In this document: positions 43,475 through 52,380 of the stretch, piece after piece | Numbering within the stretch: the stretch's first letter is position 1 | Layout: the number at the start of each line of letters is the position of its first letter | The notes under the pieces: generated by a model | What the model saw: only the letters and a program-made list of their open reading frames with translations | Told to the model about the DNA's origin: nothing | Database searches by the model: none | Translations under genes and position numbers: made by a program | From: Chitinophaga silvisoli | GTDB lineage: Bacteria > Bacteroidota > Bacteroidia > Chitinophagales > Chitinophagaceae | Direction: 5' to 3' | NCBI RefSeq assembly: GCF_003412465.1 | Contig: NZ_QTJV01000001.1 | Span: 496,001-560,000, forward strand | Length of the DNA: 64,000 bases

Positions 43475-44062
43475 TCACTTATAAAAAAAAGCGGCGGTCA
43501 GCAGCAACAAAACGATGTCTGTCCGGGCATGGTTGGTGCGCAGGATTTTTAACGCCTTGGTAATCTGGTTTTTAACCGTTTGCTGAGACAATCCCAGGCG
43601 GAGTGCAATCTGTTCCACCGTCTGGTGTTCCACCCTGCTCAGAATGAAGACTTCCTTCATTCTTTCAGGGAGCTGGTTGATGGTCTCAAATACATCTTCC
43701 GTGCGGGTTTTGCTATCCAGCAGTTCGGTAATACTGCCGGGTTGTACATCAAAGTGTTCGATGAGCTGTTGCAGGTATTTGCGATAAGTATTGTTCTTGC
43801 GGTAGATGTCTATGATCTTGTGACGGGCAGACTGGTAGAGGTACGATTTCAATGACTCATTGACACTCAGCGTCTGCCTTCTTTCCCAAAGGGAGGTAAA
43901 GAGTTCCTGTAATACATCCTTGCCTGCTTCGGCAGGTTCAATCTTACTCAGGATATAGAGGTATAATGGCTGGCTGTAACGTGCATAAATAGCGTTGAAA
44001 GCCATTGTGTTATCTTCCTGAAGTAATGAAAGTAATTGGGTGTCTGAGTAATTACTATACAT
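43475..44062 (-). CDS. ECF RNA polymerase sigma factor (Bacteroidota FecI-like)
   Basis: A 195-residue sigma-70 factor. Region 2 is around residues 24-95 (YARYSQPLYLYILSKI, WERRQTLSVNESLKSYLYQSARHKIID) and region 4 near 125-180, with VEQIALRLGLSQQTVKNQITKAL. The C-terminus ends in a hydrophobic tail, TDIVLLLLTAAFFYK, a feature often seen in this sigma group. It should direct transcription of the downstream SusC/SusD genes when the FecR partner releases it. Confidence 0.92.
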   Translation of the reverse strand: MYSNYSDTQLLSLLQEDNTMAFNAIYARYSQPLYLYILSKIEPAEAGKDVLQELFTSLWERRQTLSVNESLKSYLYQSARHKIIDIYRKNNTYRKYLQQLIEHFDVQPGSITELLDSKTRTEDVFETINQLPERMKEVFILSRVEHQTVEQIALRLGLSQQTVKNQITKALKILRTNHARTDIVLLLLTAAFFYK

Positions 44063-44192
44063 GGATTACAGTCGTGACATAGATTTGGTTAAGGTCTTCA
44101 ATGAGGGTAATATATGAGGGGAAATTACCACATTTATTGATAATACCAAAAAGCAGGAAGAAGCATTTTTCATTCATTGCTGGTTCATTTAA

Positions 44193-44233
44193 AAACAAAC
44201 GCTTCTGCCGCAGGCAGAAGCGTTTGTTTTTGA
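44193..44233 (-). terminator. Strong terminator after the AraC-family gene
   Basis: A 19-bp perfect stem over a GCA loop, with T-rich ends on both strands. It lies 38 bases after the stop of the minus-strand AraC gene. The apex GCCGCAGGC matches the terminators at 46590 and 60328. Confidence 0.85.
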
Positions 44234-44270
44234 CTATAAGCAGTAGAAATATAAGGCTGTTTCCAATGAA

Positions 44271-45146
44271 TTAAGCCTCTTTCAACCTCAATTCGTTTTT
44301 ATATTCTTTTGGCGTTTTACCTACTATTTCCTTGAAAAACCTGTTAAAATTCGACAAGTTCTTAAATCCACATGAATAGGCAATCTCCGCTATAGACCAA
44401 TCTTCTTCTGTCAGGCGTTTACATGCATGCCCTATCCTTACCTCGTTCAGGAACTGCACAAACGACTTCTTTGTTCTGTTCTTAAAGAAGCGGCAGAAAG
44501 ACTGGGGAGAGAGGTTAGTAATACTTGCCACATCCTGCAAAGAGATCTCTTTGCTGAAGTTACTCATCACATACTTGAACACCTCATCGATCTTATGATT
44601 ATCCTTCGCATTGAAAGCATGTGAATAACCTGTACTTGCCAGGTACTGCACATCCCTGGTTTCTGTCAATACCTTGAGAATGCTCAGCAATGAAATGATC
44701 CTTTCCAGTCCCTCTTTCTTTGGCAGCTGGAGGATCTGGTCCTTCAGCAGATCATAGGTAGGGCCTATAATCTTCATGCCGCGTTGCGCACGGTGAAATA
44801 AATCTGTTAATGCTTTTGTTTCCGGCAATCCATAGAATTTATCCCCGAAGATGTCTTTGGGGAAATAAATCACCACAGACCTTGCCTTCAGCGCTTCATT
44901 GTTCTTGTAATAGCTTTCATCATTGTACCATACATGCGGGATGTGTGGCCCCAGAAACACCATGTCACCTACATCAAAACTCTCAATGCTGTCGCCTACA
45001 ATTCTTTTCCCGTTGCTTTCTGTAACGTATACCAGCTCACATTCCGGGTGAAAGTGGAATGGAGTATTGAAATAAGGATCACTTCTCTCAATGATCGTGA
45101 TCTGATTGTCGGCAAACGCCCCCACTTTAATAAGAATGGGTTTCAT
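44271..45146 (-). CDS. AraC-family transcriptional regulator with cupin sensor
   Basis: A 291-residue regulator. The N-terminal half (about 10-110) has a cupin-like segment, FHFHPECELVYVTESNG, which usually binds a sugar or small ligand. The C-terminal AraC helix-turn-helix (about 190-285) includes ISLQDVASITNLSPQSFCRFFK and AEIAYSCGFKNLSNFNRFFK. It is divergent from the LacI gene across a 378-base gap. Such regulators often control sugar uptake genes; the target here may be a neighbouring SusC/SusD pair, but this is inference. Confidence 0.9.
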   Translation of the reverse strand: MKPILIKVGAFADNQITIIERSDPYFNTPFHFHPECELVYVTESNGKRIVGDSIESFDVGDMVFLGPHIPHVWYNDESYYKNNEALKARSVVIYFPKDIFGDKFYGLPETKALTDLFHRAQRGMKIIGPTYDLLKDQILQLPKKEGLERIISLLSILKVLTETRDVQYLASTGYSHAFNAKDNHKIDEVFKYVMSNFSKEISLQDVASITNLSPQSFCRFFKNRTKKSFVQFLNEVRIGHACKRLTEEDWSIAEIAYSCGFKNLSNFNRFFKEIVGKTPKEYKNELRLKEA

Positions 45147-45524
45147 GTAGTATAAGTTTAAGCTGTTTTTATTCTAGCTCCGTTGTGATGATGATTCGTC
45201 TTCTTGCCCCAGACAGGACATTATCTCCCGAAACAATTCAAATTATAATAGTAATATTCCATGACCATTTCCAAATGGATGTCGGTCTCCAATTTCATAC
45301 CCCCTGACAGAAGTTTTTCTGTGAAAGTGCCAAATTATCAAATTTTGGTTAAAAAAGCATCATTTTTTAGTAAATATCATTTATTTCCTGTTGAAACGCC
45401 TTTCCGGGCGGTTTAACGGGCGATGAGAGGCATCCTTCCTGCCGGACAGTCTCTGCTGGAAATAATTTGGTCGTTTGCTACTAAGATTATAATTTTCTAA
45501 AGAATCAAACCAAATCTGAATCAC
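45147..45524. other. Divergent AraC/LacI intergenic region
   Basis: No gene is seen in these 378 bases. The middle is AT-rich. An imperfect inverted repeat occurs at 45390-45417 nearer the LacI gene. Promoters for both regulators must lie here, but I find no exact TAnnTTTG box on either strand. Confidence 0.45.
45390..45417. promoter_or_regulatory. Candidate operator upstream of the LacI-family gene
   Basis: GTTGAAACGCC and GGCGGTTTAAC form an inverted repeat (9 of 11 positions match) around 6 bases, 107 bases before the GTG start. It could be an autoregulatory operator. Confidence 0.3.
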
Positions 45525-46556
45525 GTGAAAGGAATATCGATTAAAGATATAGCCCAACAGGCCGGCGTTTCTCCCACCACCGTTTCTTTCGTTCTGAATG
45601 GTAAAGGAAAAGAAAAAAGGATCAGCGAGCAGGTAAGCAAACGTATTCTGAAAATCGCCGGCAAGCTAAAGTATAAACCTAACCAACTGGCACGTGGTTT
45701 ACGCACTGGTAAAACCAAAACAATCGGGTTAATCGTAGAAGACATTGCTAATAATTTCTTTGCCAACGTAGCGAAAGTAGTGGAAGACGAGGCAGACAAG
45801 TACGGCTACAAAGTGCTCTTCGGCAGTACAGAAGATGATGAAGAAAAAGCACGTGGCCTGCTGGAAGTACTCCGTTACCGCCAGGTAGATGGCTACATTA
45901 TCACGCCTACCCTTAATCTGGACAAAGACATTGCCACCCTGCAAAAGCCCGTGGTACTCATGGACCGTTATTTCCCGAATGTGAAGGACTCATCTTATGT
46001 GGTGGTAGACAACTACCAGGGTGCGATGACAGCCGTAGATCACCTGGTAGCCCAGGGGTATAAACACATTGGTATCATTACCACGACTTCCCACCAGATC
46101 CAGATGCAGCAACGCCTGGAAGGCTTTAATGCGGCCCTGAAAAAACATGGGCTGCCGGCAGGTAAGAATGTGATCAAACGCCTGCCTTTTGACCTGGATC
46201 GCCCGGGTTACACACAGGAGATCACTAAATACCTGCAGAACAACCGGGAACTGGATGCTGTATTCTTTGCGACCAACTACCTCGGCATTTGCGGCATAGA
46301 AAGCATTCGCTCCATAGGCTTACAGATAGGCACTGAACTGGGGATGGTGAGTTTTGACGACCACGACATCTTCCGCCTCCTAAGCCCCGCAGTGACCTGC
46401 GTAGCCCAGCCCGTAGAGGAGATTGGCCGCACATTGATCAGGATCCTTATGGAGGAGCTGGATGAGACTTCCGAAGCCCCCAGGCAGGTGGTATTGCCAC
46501 TTGAATTGCGGGAGCGGGAATCATCCGTACCCAATAAGAAGTTAGTGAAATCGTGA
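45525..46556 (+). CDS. LacI-family transcriptional regulator
   Basis: A 343-residue repressor with an N-terminal helix-turn-helix (about 2-25, ISIKDIAQQAGVSPTTVSFVLNG) and hinge helix (KPNQLARGLRTGKT), then a periplasmic-binding-protein-like ligand domain (about 62-335) starting TKTIGLIVEDIANNFFA. The start is GTG at 45525, which gives the expected N-terminus with no extra residues. Its ligand is probably a sugar or sugar phosphate, by family. It lies upstream of SusC pair 4 and is the likeliest local controller of it. Confidence 0.93.
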   Translation: MKGISIKDIAQQAGVSPTTVSFVLNGKGKEKRISEQVSKRILKIAGKLKYKPNQLARGLRTGKTKTIGLIVEDIANNFFANVAKVVEDEADKYGYKVLFGSTEDDEEKARGLLEVLRYRQVDGYIITPTLNLDKDIATLQKPVVLMDRYFPNVKDSSYVVVDNYQGAMTAVDHLVAQGYKHIGIITTTSHQIQMQQRLEGFNAALKKHGLPAGKNVIKRLPFDLDRPGYTQEITKYLQNNRELDAVFFATNYLGICGIESIRSIGLQIGTELGMVSFDDHDIFRLLSPAVTCVAQPVEEIGRTLIRILMEELDETSEAPRQVVLPLELRERESSVPNKKLVKS

Positions 46557-46564
46557 TGTAATCG

Positions 46565-46574
46565 TTTACGTAAA
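46565..46574. promoter_or_regulatory. TTTACGTAAA palindrome after lacI
   Basis: A perfect 10-bp palindrome with a central CG, a feature of LacI-family operators, sits 8 bases after the lacI stop. Related ACGTAAA/TGTAAACGT strings recur near 46767 and 47152 in the same leader region. Confidence 0.25.
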
Positions 46575-46589
46575 AGTCTTTCATTTTGT

Positions 46590-46623
46590 AATCGCTTTTG
46601 CCGCAGGCAAAAGCGATTTTTTT
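46590..46623 (+). terminator. Rho-independent terminator after the LacI gene
   Basis: A 13-bp perfect stem over GCA followed by a T-run. The 29-base core is identical to that of the terminator at 60328. Confidence 0.88.
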
Positions 46624-47363
46624 ATCCCTGATAATAACCGGTTGCATAAATATAATTTGCTCATTATGAAAACTTTCTATAAGTTGCAAAGAATCACCTA
46701 TGCACGGAACCTGTGAAAATGCTTAAAACCCATTTAACTGCTTTTTATACTCAGGAAATCATTTTTGTAAACGTCTATACCATGAAAAGAATGAAATACC
46801 TCTTGTCGCGTTACGGGTAATATTCCACTATTAATTTTTCGTAAAGTCCTGGAACAGGAATCAAATTATATTATGATTTCTTCAATTTGTGTTACTTTCT
46901 CCAATAGTATTTTCTCATGAAGGTGTGCTAATTTACCTGGATTAACAGTAAATGAATGATTAGATAAAAAAATGTTAAATCTTTTTTGTTTCTAAAAATT
47001 ATTTGGGTAGTTTGGCGCTGTCAATTAAAAGAATGTAGAGAAAAACTATGGCATTTTGGAAGGGAAGAGTGTATTGAGGGACAATGGGGTGAAAATAACA
47101 CCAGATAAAGAAGAAGATAAAATGGCCTATACCGATAATTGAGTCAATTAAAACGTAAACAACGACCAGCAGGAATGTACTAAAAATCAGCTACAATTCC
47201 GAAAAAAAGGTCCCAGGATTTAGAGAGAAAATAATATCACATTCAAGGAACACTAGCTTAATAGCTCCTAAAAAGAGGGGCCTGCCAACGCCATGCATTC
47301 CTGTATGTAATTACACTTGTGACTAAACACTTATCATACTTAAAATCTAACTAAAAGAAAGCT
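46624..47363 (+). other. Long leader region upstream of SusC pair 4
   Basis: About 740 AT-rich bases without a convincing gene. A 12-codon reading frame, MKRMKYLLSRYG, occupies 46782-46820 and could be a leader peptide or chance. ACGTAAA-type strings occur near 46767 and 47152. No exact TAnnTTTG box is found near the SusC start. The length suggests complex control of a highly expressed gene. Confidence 0.4.
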
Positions 47364-50300
47364 ATGCGAAGATCTCTATTAGTAAGCACATTGCTTCTTT
47401 TGTTCTGCTGCTTAACTGCTCTGGCACAGAATAAAAAGGTAGTGTCCGGGACTGTTAAAGATGACAAAGGACAGGCTATTCCGGGAGTAACCATCCTGGA
47501 AAAAGGCACAAAGAACGGCACCTTGTCCGCTCCTGATGGTACCTTTAAAATTTCAGTTGCTCCCGAAGGCACTCTGGTTGTATCCTATTTAGGTTATACC
47601 ACTCAGGAAGTTGCGGTAGGTGGTCAATCCACAATTAATGTTTCCCTGGTTACAGACAACAAGAATCTGGGCGAGGTGGTTGTAACTGCGATGGGTATTA
47701 AAAGGCAAGCCCGTTCCCTGGGTTATGCAGTTAGTACTGTAAGCGCAAAAGATCTTTCTCAGACCGGTTCTCCAAACTTTGCTTCTGCACTGTACGGTAA
47801 AGCCGCTGGTGTGAAGGTGAATGCTGCTCCAGGTGGTGCCTCTTCCGGTGTATCTATCCAGGTGAGAGGTATTTCTTCCTTCTCTGGTAACACACAGCCA
47901 CTCTATGTTGTGGATGGTGTGCCTATCAGAAATATGGCTGATCCAACTAAAAGGGACTTTAATACTACCAACAACCGTATCGATGGTAACGGTGCACTGG
48001 ATATTAACCCTGAAGACATTGAAAGTCTGACCATCCTGAAAGGTGCTTCTGCATCTGCACTGTATGGTTCTGAAGCGACTAACGGTGTGGTTGTAATCAC
48101 TACCAAAAAAGGTACTAAAGGTAGAGGTTTAGGTGTTGATCTGAACTACTTATATACAGCTGAACAACTGGCTAACAGCCCTGACTATCAGAACGAATAT
48201 GGTCCTGGTTATGCAGAAGCTTACATGGTGGGTATCAGCGGTGATGGTACTGGCTGGATCACTGAATCTGATGGATCTCAACACCCTTACTATGGTGCGT
48301 ATGAGTCTTTCGGTCCTAAATTCGATGGCAGAACCGTTAAATATTGGGATGGTTCTACCCGTAAATACGTAGCCAACAAGAATAACTATCGTGACTTCTT
48401 CCAAACTGGTTACAACTCTCAGTTCAACGCTGCAATTTCTAATGCCAGCGAAAATGCTTCTTACCGTTTCTCATACACCCGTAATGATTATAAAGCTATC
48501 GTTCCAGGTTCTGACCTGAACAAGAATAACTTTAATCTGAATGCGACACTGAAACTGCATAAGAAAGTTACCTTAGACATCGTTTCTACTTACAATAACA
48601 ACTTTACTCATAACCGTCCAAGCACATTGACAAATGTATTGAACTCTTATGGTGGTTTCTTCAGCCGTATGGATGATATGGATACCTACTATAACAAGTA
48701 CAAAACTTCTAACGGTTATAAGTATGTTAAGTATAACAACAGTAGCTATGACCAGTCTGAGAAAATCATCTATCCTCTGAGAGCTACCCAGCTGATGGAC
48801 TATATGTGGACACAGCTGCGTGACAACTACGATGAAAATCAGAACCGTTTCATCAACAGCGTAACTTTAAATTATTCTATCCTGGATAACCTGAAGTTCC
48901 GTGGTCGTATCGGTAATGACTTTACCAGCTGGAAAGCAAGTAATCAGGAGCATAATACCCAGCCTACTTACGTAGGAACCAGCGGTAAATTTGGTATCGA
49001 AACCAGAACCAACAACCTGCTGTACGGTGATGCGATGTTGAGCTATAATCCTAAGATCGGTAAAGACTGGGAACTGGGTATCTCTGGTGGTTTCACTGGT
49101 AGAAGACAAAACTTCCAGTACACTCAGAGCACTACCACTGTAGGTCTGGCAAGTGAAAACTGGTTCTCTCTGAATAACTCTGCAGGTACCCTGTATACAC
49201 AGAGCACTCATGGCGAACAGGTAGACGTAGCTGGTTTCGGTATCGTAAACCTGAGCTACAAAGGTTGGTTGTATTTAGAAGGAACAGGTCGTGCGGAAAG
49301 AACTTCCACCCTGGCTGCTGACAGAAACAGTTATACTTACCCATCAGTAAATGCTGGTTTTGTATTCTCTGATGTACTGAAACTCCCATCCTGGTGGAAC
49401 TACGGTAAACTGAGAGCTTCTTACGGTATCACAGGTAACCACCCTGTTATGTTCGTAGCTCCTGTGGCTTACAGCCAGTATGGTGTGACCCTGAATGGTC
49501 AGTACCTGGTTTATCAGCAGGCTTCAGGTAGCAGCTTCGGTAACGATAAGCTGAACTCTGAGAAGAAGAGAGAGTTTGAACTTGGTCTGGAAACAAGAAT
49601 CATCGGTGGTAAAGTTGGTGTAGATCTGACTTACTACAACAACAAGATCTCTGATCAGATTATCGAAATCACAACTCCTCAGACAGCAGGTGCAACTTCA
49701 CAGTATGTAAATGCTGGTGACCTGAGCAACTACGGTTTTGAAGGTGCAATCACTGCAACTCCAATTCAGAATAAGAATTTCCGTTGGGATACTCGTTTTA
49801 ACTTCGCAATCAACCGCAACAAGCTGACTGCACTTCCTTCTTATCTGCCAAACCTGACAAATGACCTGGAAAGTGGTTATGTGATTGCAAAATCTGAAGT
49901 AGGAGATCCGCTGGGTAATATTTATGTACACCCACACAACACCGATGCTAATGGTAACTACAAAGTAGATAACAACGGTCTGTATACTTACAATACCGAT
50001 GCTTATACTAAAGTAGGTAACATGATGCCTAAGATCGTTGGTGGTTTCTCAAATACCTTCTCTTACAAACAATTCTCCCTGGATGTGACCCTGGATTACC
50101 GTTTTGGTGGTAAACTGGTTTCTATTCCTTCTTACTACGCAGTTGGTGCTGGTATGTACAAGAGCACTCTCCAATACAGAGATGCAGCTCACGGTGGTAT
50201 TGGTTACAACGTTGTTGATGAAGAATCAGCTAACTACGTAGCAGCTGCTGCTGGAACAACTGCTGAGCGTTACAATGGTATCATTCTGCCAGGTGTAACC

Positions 50301-50651
50301 GATGATAACGGTACTAAGAACACTAAAGTAACTTCTGCTGGTATTTACTATGATGCTAACTTCGGATGGCACACTGGTGACTACTCTCAGGCAGTATTCA
50401 AAAATAGCTATATAAAAGTGCGTGAAGTGGCGCTGACCTACAACATGCCTAAAGCAATCTATAGCAAATTACATTTCCAGGGTCTGCAGGTAGCTCTGAT
50501 CGGACGTAACCTGTTCTACGTGTACAAATCCCTGCCTTATGGCCTGGATCCGGAAGTAGCAATCGGTTCAAGATGGATCGATCAAGGTATGAACAATGGT
50601 GGTATGGCTCCTACAAGAAGCCTTGGTGCTAGCGTTCGTGCTCGCTTCTAA
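47364..50651 (+). CDS. SusC-family TonB-dependent transporter (pair 4), codon-optimised
   Basis: A 1095-residue transporter with a signal peptide (about 1-21, ending ALAQN), a carboxypeptidase-regulatory-like domain (about 25-105), the plug with NTQPLYVVDGVPIRNM and a barrel ending ASVRARF. No STN domain is present. The codons are strongly biased to GGT, GCT, ACT, TCT and CGT compared with the other SusC genes here, the usual sign of high expression. It pairs with the SusD downstream. The substrate is unknown. Confidence 0.93.
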   Translation: MRRSLLVSTLLLLFCCLTALAQNKKVVSGTVKDDKGQAIPGVTILEKGTKNGTLSAPDGTFKISVAPEGTLVVSYLGYTTQEVAVGGQSTINVSLVTDNKNLGEVVVTAMGIKRQARSLGYAVSTVSAKDLSQTGSPNFASALYGKAAGVKVNAAPGGASSGVSIQVRGISSFSGNTQPLYVVDGVPIRNMADPTKRDFNTTNNRIDGNGALDINPEDIESLTILKGASASALYGSEATNGVVVITTKKGTKGRGLGVDLNYLYTAEQLANSPDYQNEYGPGYAEAYMVGISGDGTGWITESDGSQHPYYGAYESFGPKFDGRTVKYWDGSTRKYVANKNNYRDFFQTGYNSQFNAAISNASENASYRFSYTRNDYKAIVPGSDLNKNNFNLNATLKLHKKVTLDIVSTYNNNFTHNRPSTLTNVLNSYGGFFSRMDDMDTYYNKYKTSNGYKYVKYNNSSYDQSEKIIYPLRATQLMDYMWTQLRDNYDENQNRFINSVTLNYSILDNLKFRGRIGNDFTSWKASNQEHNTQPTYVGTSGKFGIETRTNNLLYGDAMLSYNPKIGKDWELGISGGFTGRRQNFQYTQSTTTVGLASENWFSLNNSAGTLYTQSTHGEQVDVAGFGIVNLSYKGWLYLEGTGRAERTSTLAADRNSYTYPSVNAGFVFSDVLKLPSWWNYGKLRASYGITGNHPVMFVAPVAYSQYGVTLNGQYLVYQQASGSSFGNDKLNSEKKREFELGLETRIIGGKVGVDLTYYNNKISDQIIEITTPQTAGATSQYVNAGDLSNYGFEGAITATPIQNKNFRWDTRFNFAINRNKLTALPSYLPNLTNDLESGYVIAKSEVGDPLGNIYVHPHNTDANGNYKVDNNGLYTYNTDAYTKVGNMMPKIVGGFSNTFSYKQFSLDVTLDYRFGGKLVSIPSYYAVGAGMYKSTLQYRDAAHGGIGYNVVDEESANYVAAAAGTTAERYNGIILPGVTDDNGTKNTKVTSAGIYYDANFGWHTGDYSQAVFKNSYIKVREVALTYNMPKAIYSKLHFQGLQVALIGRNLFYVYKSLPYGLDPEVAIGSRWIDQGMNNGGMAPTRSLGASVRARF

Positions 50652-50688
50652 TGTATTTATCTGCTAAATGACCAAACAAAGAAAACTA

Positions 50689-52260
50689 ATGAAAAAACTT
50701 CTTATAAACGCAGCGCTTCTGCTTTTACTGGTGGGTTCTTTCAGCTCTTGTAAGAAAAAAGCTGAAGAAGACTATCAAAACCCGGAACTGACTACTTCTG
50801 GCAATATCGGTAAGCTATTTGCCGGTATGTTCTTCAACAAAAGAATTCACCCATCTTACTGGGACTATTATACCATTCTGCAATCTTATTCCGGTGCTTA
50901 CTCAGGCCTGGTTTCCCTGGTGCCTAGCAGTACTATGTACCAGACCACTTCCAGCTATACTGATGGCAGATGGACTGACTTCTACAATGGTTCTACAGGT
51001 ACCGACTATAACTACAATGGTCCTGGTATTCTGAACAACTACCGTGAAATGCAGACTACCTACAACGGTCTGTCTACAGCTGATCAGGCAGATCAGGCAG
51101 TTTACATGAACCTGGCTAAGGTGATTGTAGCTGACCAGGCTGCTCAAATGGTGGATCTGTGGGGTGATATTCCTTTCTCTAAGGCAAACTCCCTGAACTC
51201 TTCCCGTCAGGTAGAATTCGCAGCTTACGATGATGCAGCTGCACTGTATGATACCCTGATTGCTAACCTGGATCAGGTTAATACTTTCCTGACTACTGCT
51301 ACTGTAGCAGCAACAGAAAGTGGTAACCTGAAACTGTATGACAGAATCTACAGCGGTGATCTGACCCTGTGGCGTCGTTATGCTAACTCCCTGCGTCTGC
51401 GTCTCCTGATGCGTATCTCTAATGTGAGCGAATCTAAAGCACAGGCAGCAGTTACAACTATGTTGAACAATCCAGGCACTTATCCGTTGATCTCTTCTAA
51501 CGATCAGAGCGCATTGCTGTGGGAAAGCCCGACCACTTTGGTAAGTGATCTGCTGAGTGCTTTCACCAGCTTCCCTTACGCTCCAAAGTTCCTGCTGGAA
51601 GATGTACTGGTTGCTAACAATGACCCTCGTACTAAAGTAATGTTCGATCCGGACACTGCTAACGGTTACAAAGGTTTCCCTTACAACGGTACCTCTACTG
51701 AATATAGCAATGGTGGTTACGCTTCTTTTGACTCTGCTACCTTCTTCTATAACTACAACGTTCCAGGTGTACTGTTCACCGCTGCTGAAGCTAGCTTCCT
51801 GCAGGCTGAAGCTTACGAAAGATGGGGCCTGGGAACTGCAGCTACTGCTTACACCGCAGGTCTGGATCAGTCAGTTGCTTTCTTCTACATGATGAACACG
51901 AAAGCATTCAACCGTTCAAACCAGTACAAATGGGCTACCCTGTCTGTAAATACAGACACTGTTGCACTGTGGAAAGCAGCTTCTGGTGTAGCTTACACCG
52001 GTACTACTACCGAAAAACTTGCGAAGATCTATACGCAGAAATGGGTGAATTTCTTCATCATGCAGGCAAACCAGGCATGGTCTGAATACAGAAGAACAGG
52101 TTATCCTGCTATTCAACTGCCAGTTTCTGCTGGTATCCAGGCTAATCCTCCTGTACGCTTCCTGTATCCTTCTAACGAATCACTGTATAACACTGCAAAC
52201 TACAATGCAGTGAAATCTAAGGATACCCGCGACACTAAGATTTTCTGGGACGTTAACTGA
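50689..52260 (+). CDS. SusD/RagB-like lipoprotein (pair 4)
   Basis: A 523-residue lipoprotein when started at the ATG at 50689 (MKKLLINAALLLLLVG), which gives a clean lipoprotein signal with Cys21 in SFSSC; an ATG at 50668 would add seven residues. The mature start KKKAEEDYQNPELTTSGNIG fits SusD-like group 2. GDLTLWRRYANSLRLRLLMRIS and ANQAWSEYRRTGYPAIQL are family-like. It shares the optimised codon use of its SusC partner, so the complex is probably abundant. Confidence 0.9.
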   Translation: MKKLLINAALLLLLVGSFSSCKKKAEEDYQNPELTTSGNIGKLFAGMFFNKRIHPSYWDYYTILQSYSGAYSGLVSLVPSSTMYQTTSSYTDGRWTDFYNGSTGTDYNYNGPGILNNYREMQTTYNGLSTADQADQAVYMNLAKVIVADQAAQMVDLWGDIPFSKANSLNSSRQVEFAAYDDAAALYDTLIANLDQVNTFLTTATVAATESGNLKLYDRIYSGDLTLWRRYANSLRLRLLMRISNVSESKAQAAVTTMLNNPGTYPLISSNDQSALLWESPTTLVSDLLSAFTSFPYAPKFLLEDVLVANNDPRTKVMFDPDTANGYKGFPYNGTSTEYSNGGYASFDSATFFYNYNVPGVLFTAAEASFLQAEAYERWGLGTAATAYTAGLDQSVAFFYMMNTKAFNRSNQYKWATLSVNTDTVALWKAASGVAYTGTTTEKLAKIYTQKWVNFFIMQANQAWSEYRRTGYPAIQLPVSAGIQANPPVRFLYPSNESLYNTANYNAVKSKDTRDTKIFWDVN

Positions 52261-52281
52261 TAACGCTTAGATAAATTATAC

Positions 52282-52315
52282 GCAAAGGCCCCGGCATCAT
52301 TGCCGGGGCCTTTGC
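52282..52315 (+). terminator. Terminator after SusD pair 4
   Basis: A 15-bp perfect stem, GCAAAGGCCCCGGCA with its complement, over a TCAT loop, followed by ATTTTTA. Confidence 0.85.
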
Positions 52316-52341
52316 ATTTTTACGAAAAAGTCAAAATATTA

Positions 52342-52349
52342 TACATTTG
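52342..52349 (+). promoter_or_regulatory. Candidate -7 box for the copper/cytochrome operon
   Basis: TACATTTG matches TAnnTTTG, 31 bases before the ATG at 52381 and just after the previous terminator. The -33 element is weak. Confidence 0.45.
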
Positions 52350-52380
52350 AGAAAAAATTATCTATTTTGGGTAAATAAGT

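Noticed and set aside
26987..52260. Classical polysaccharide utilisation locus
   Set aside because: Four SusC/SusD pairs and regulators are present but no carbohydrate-active enzyme gene.
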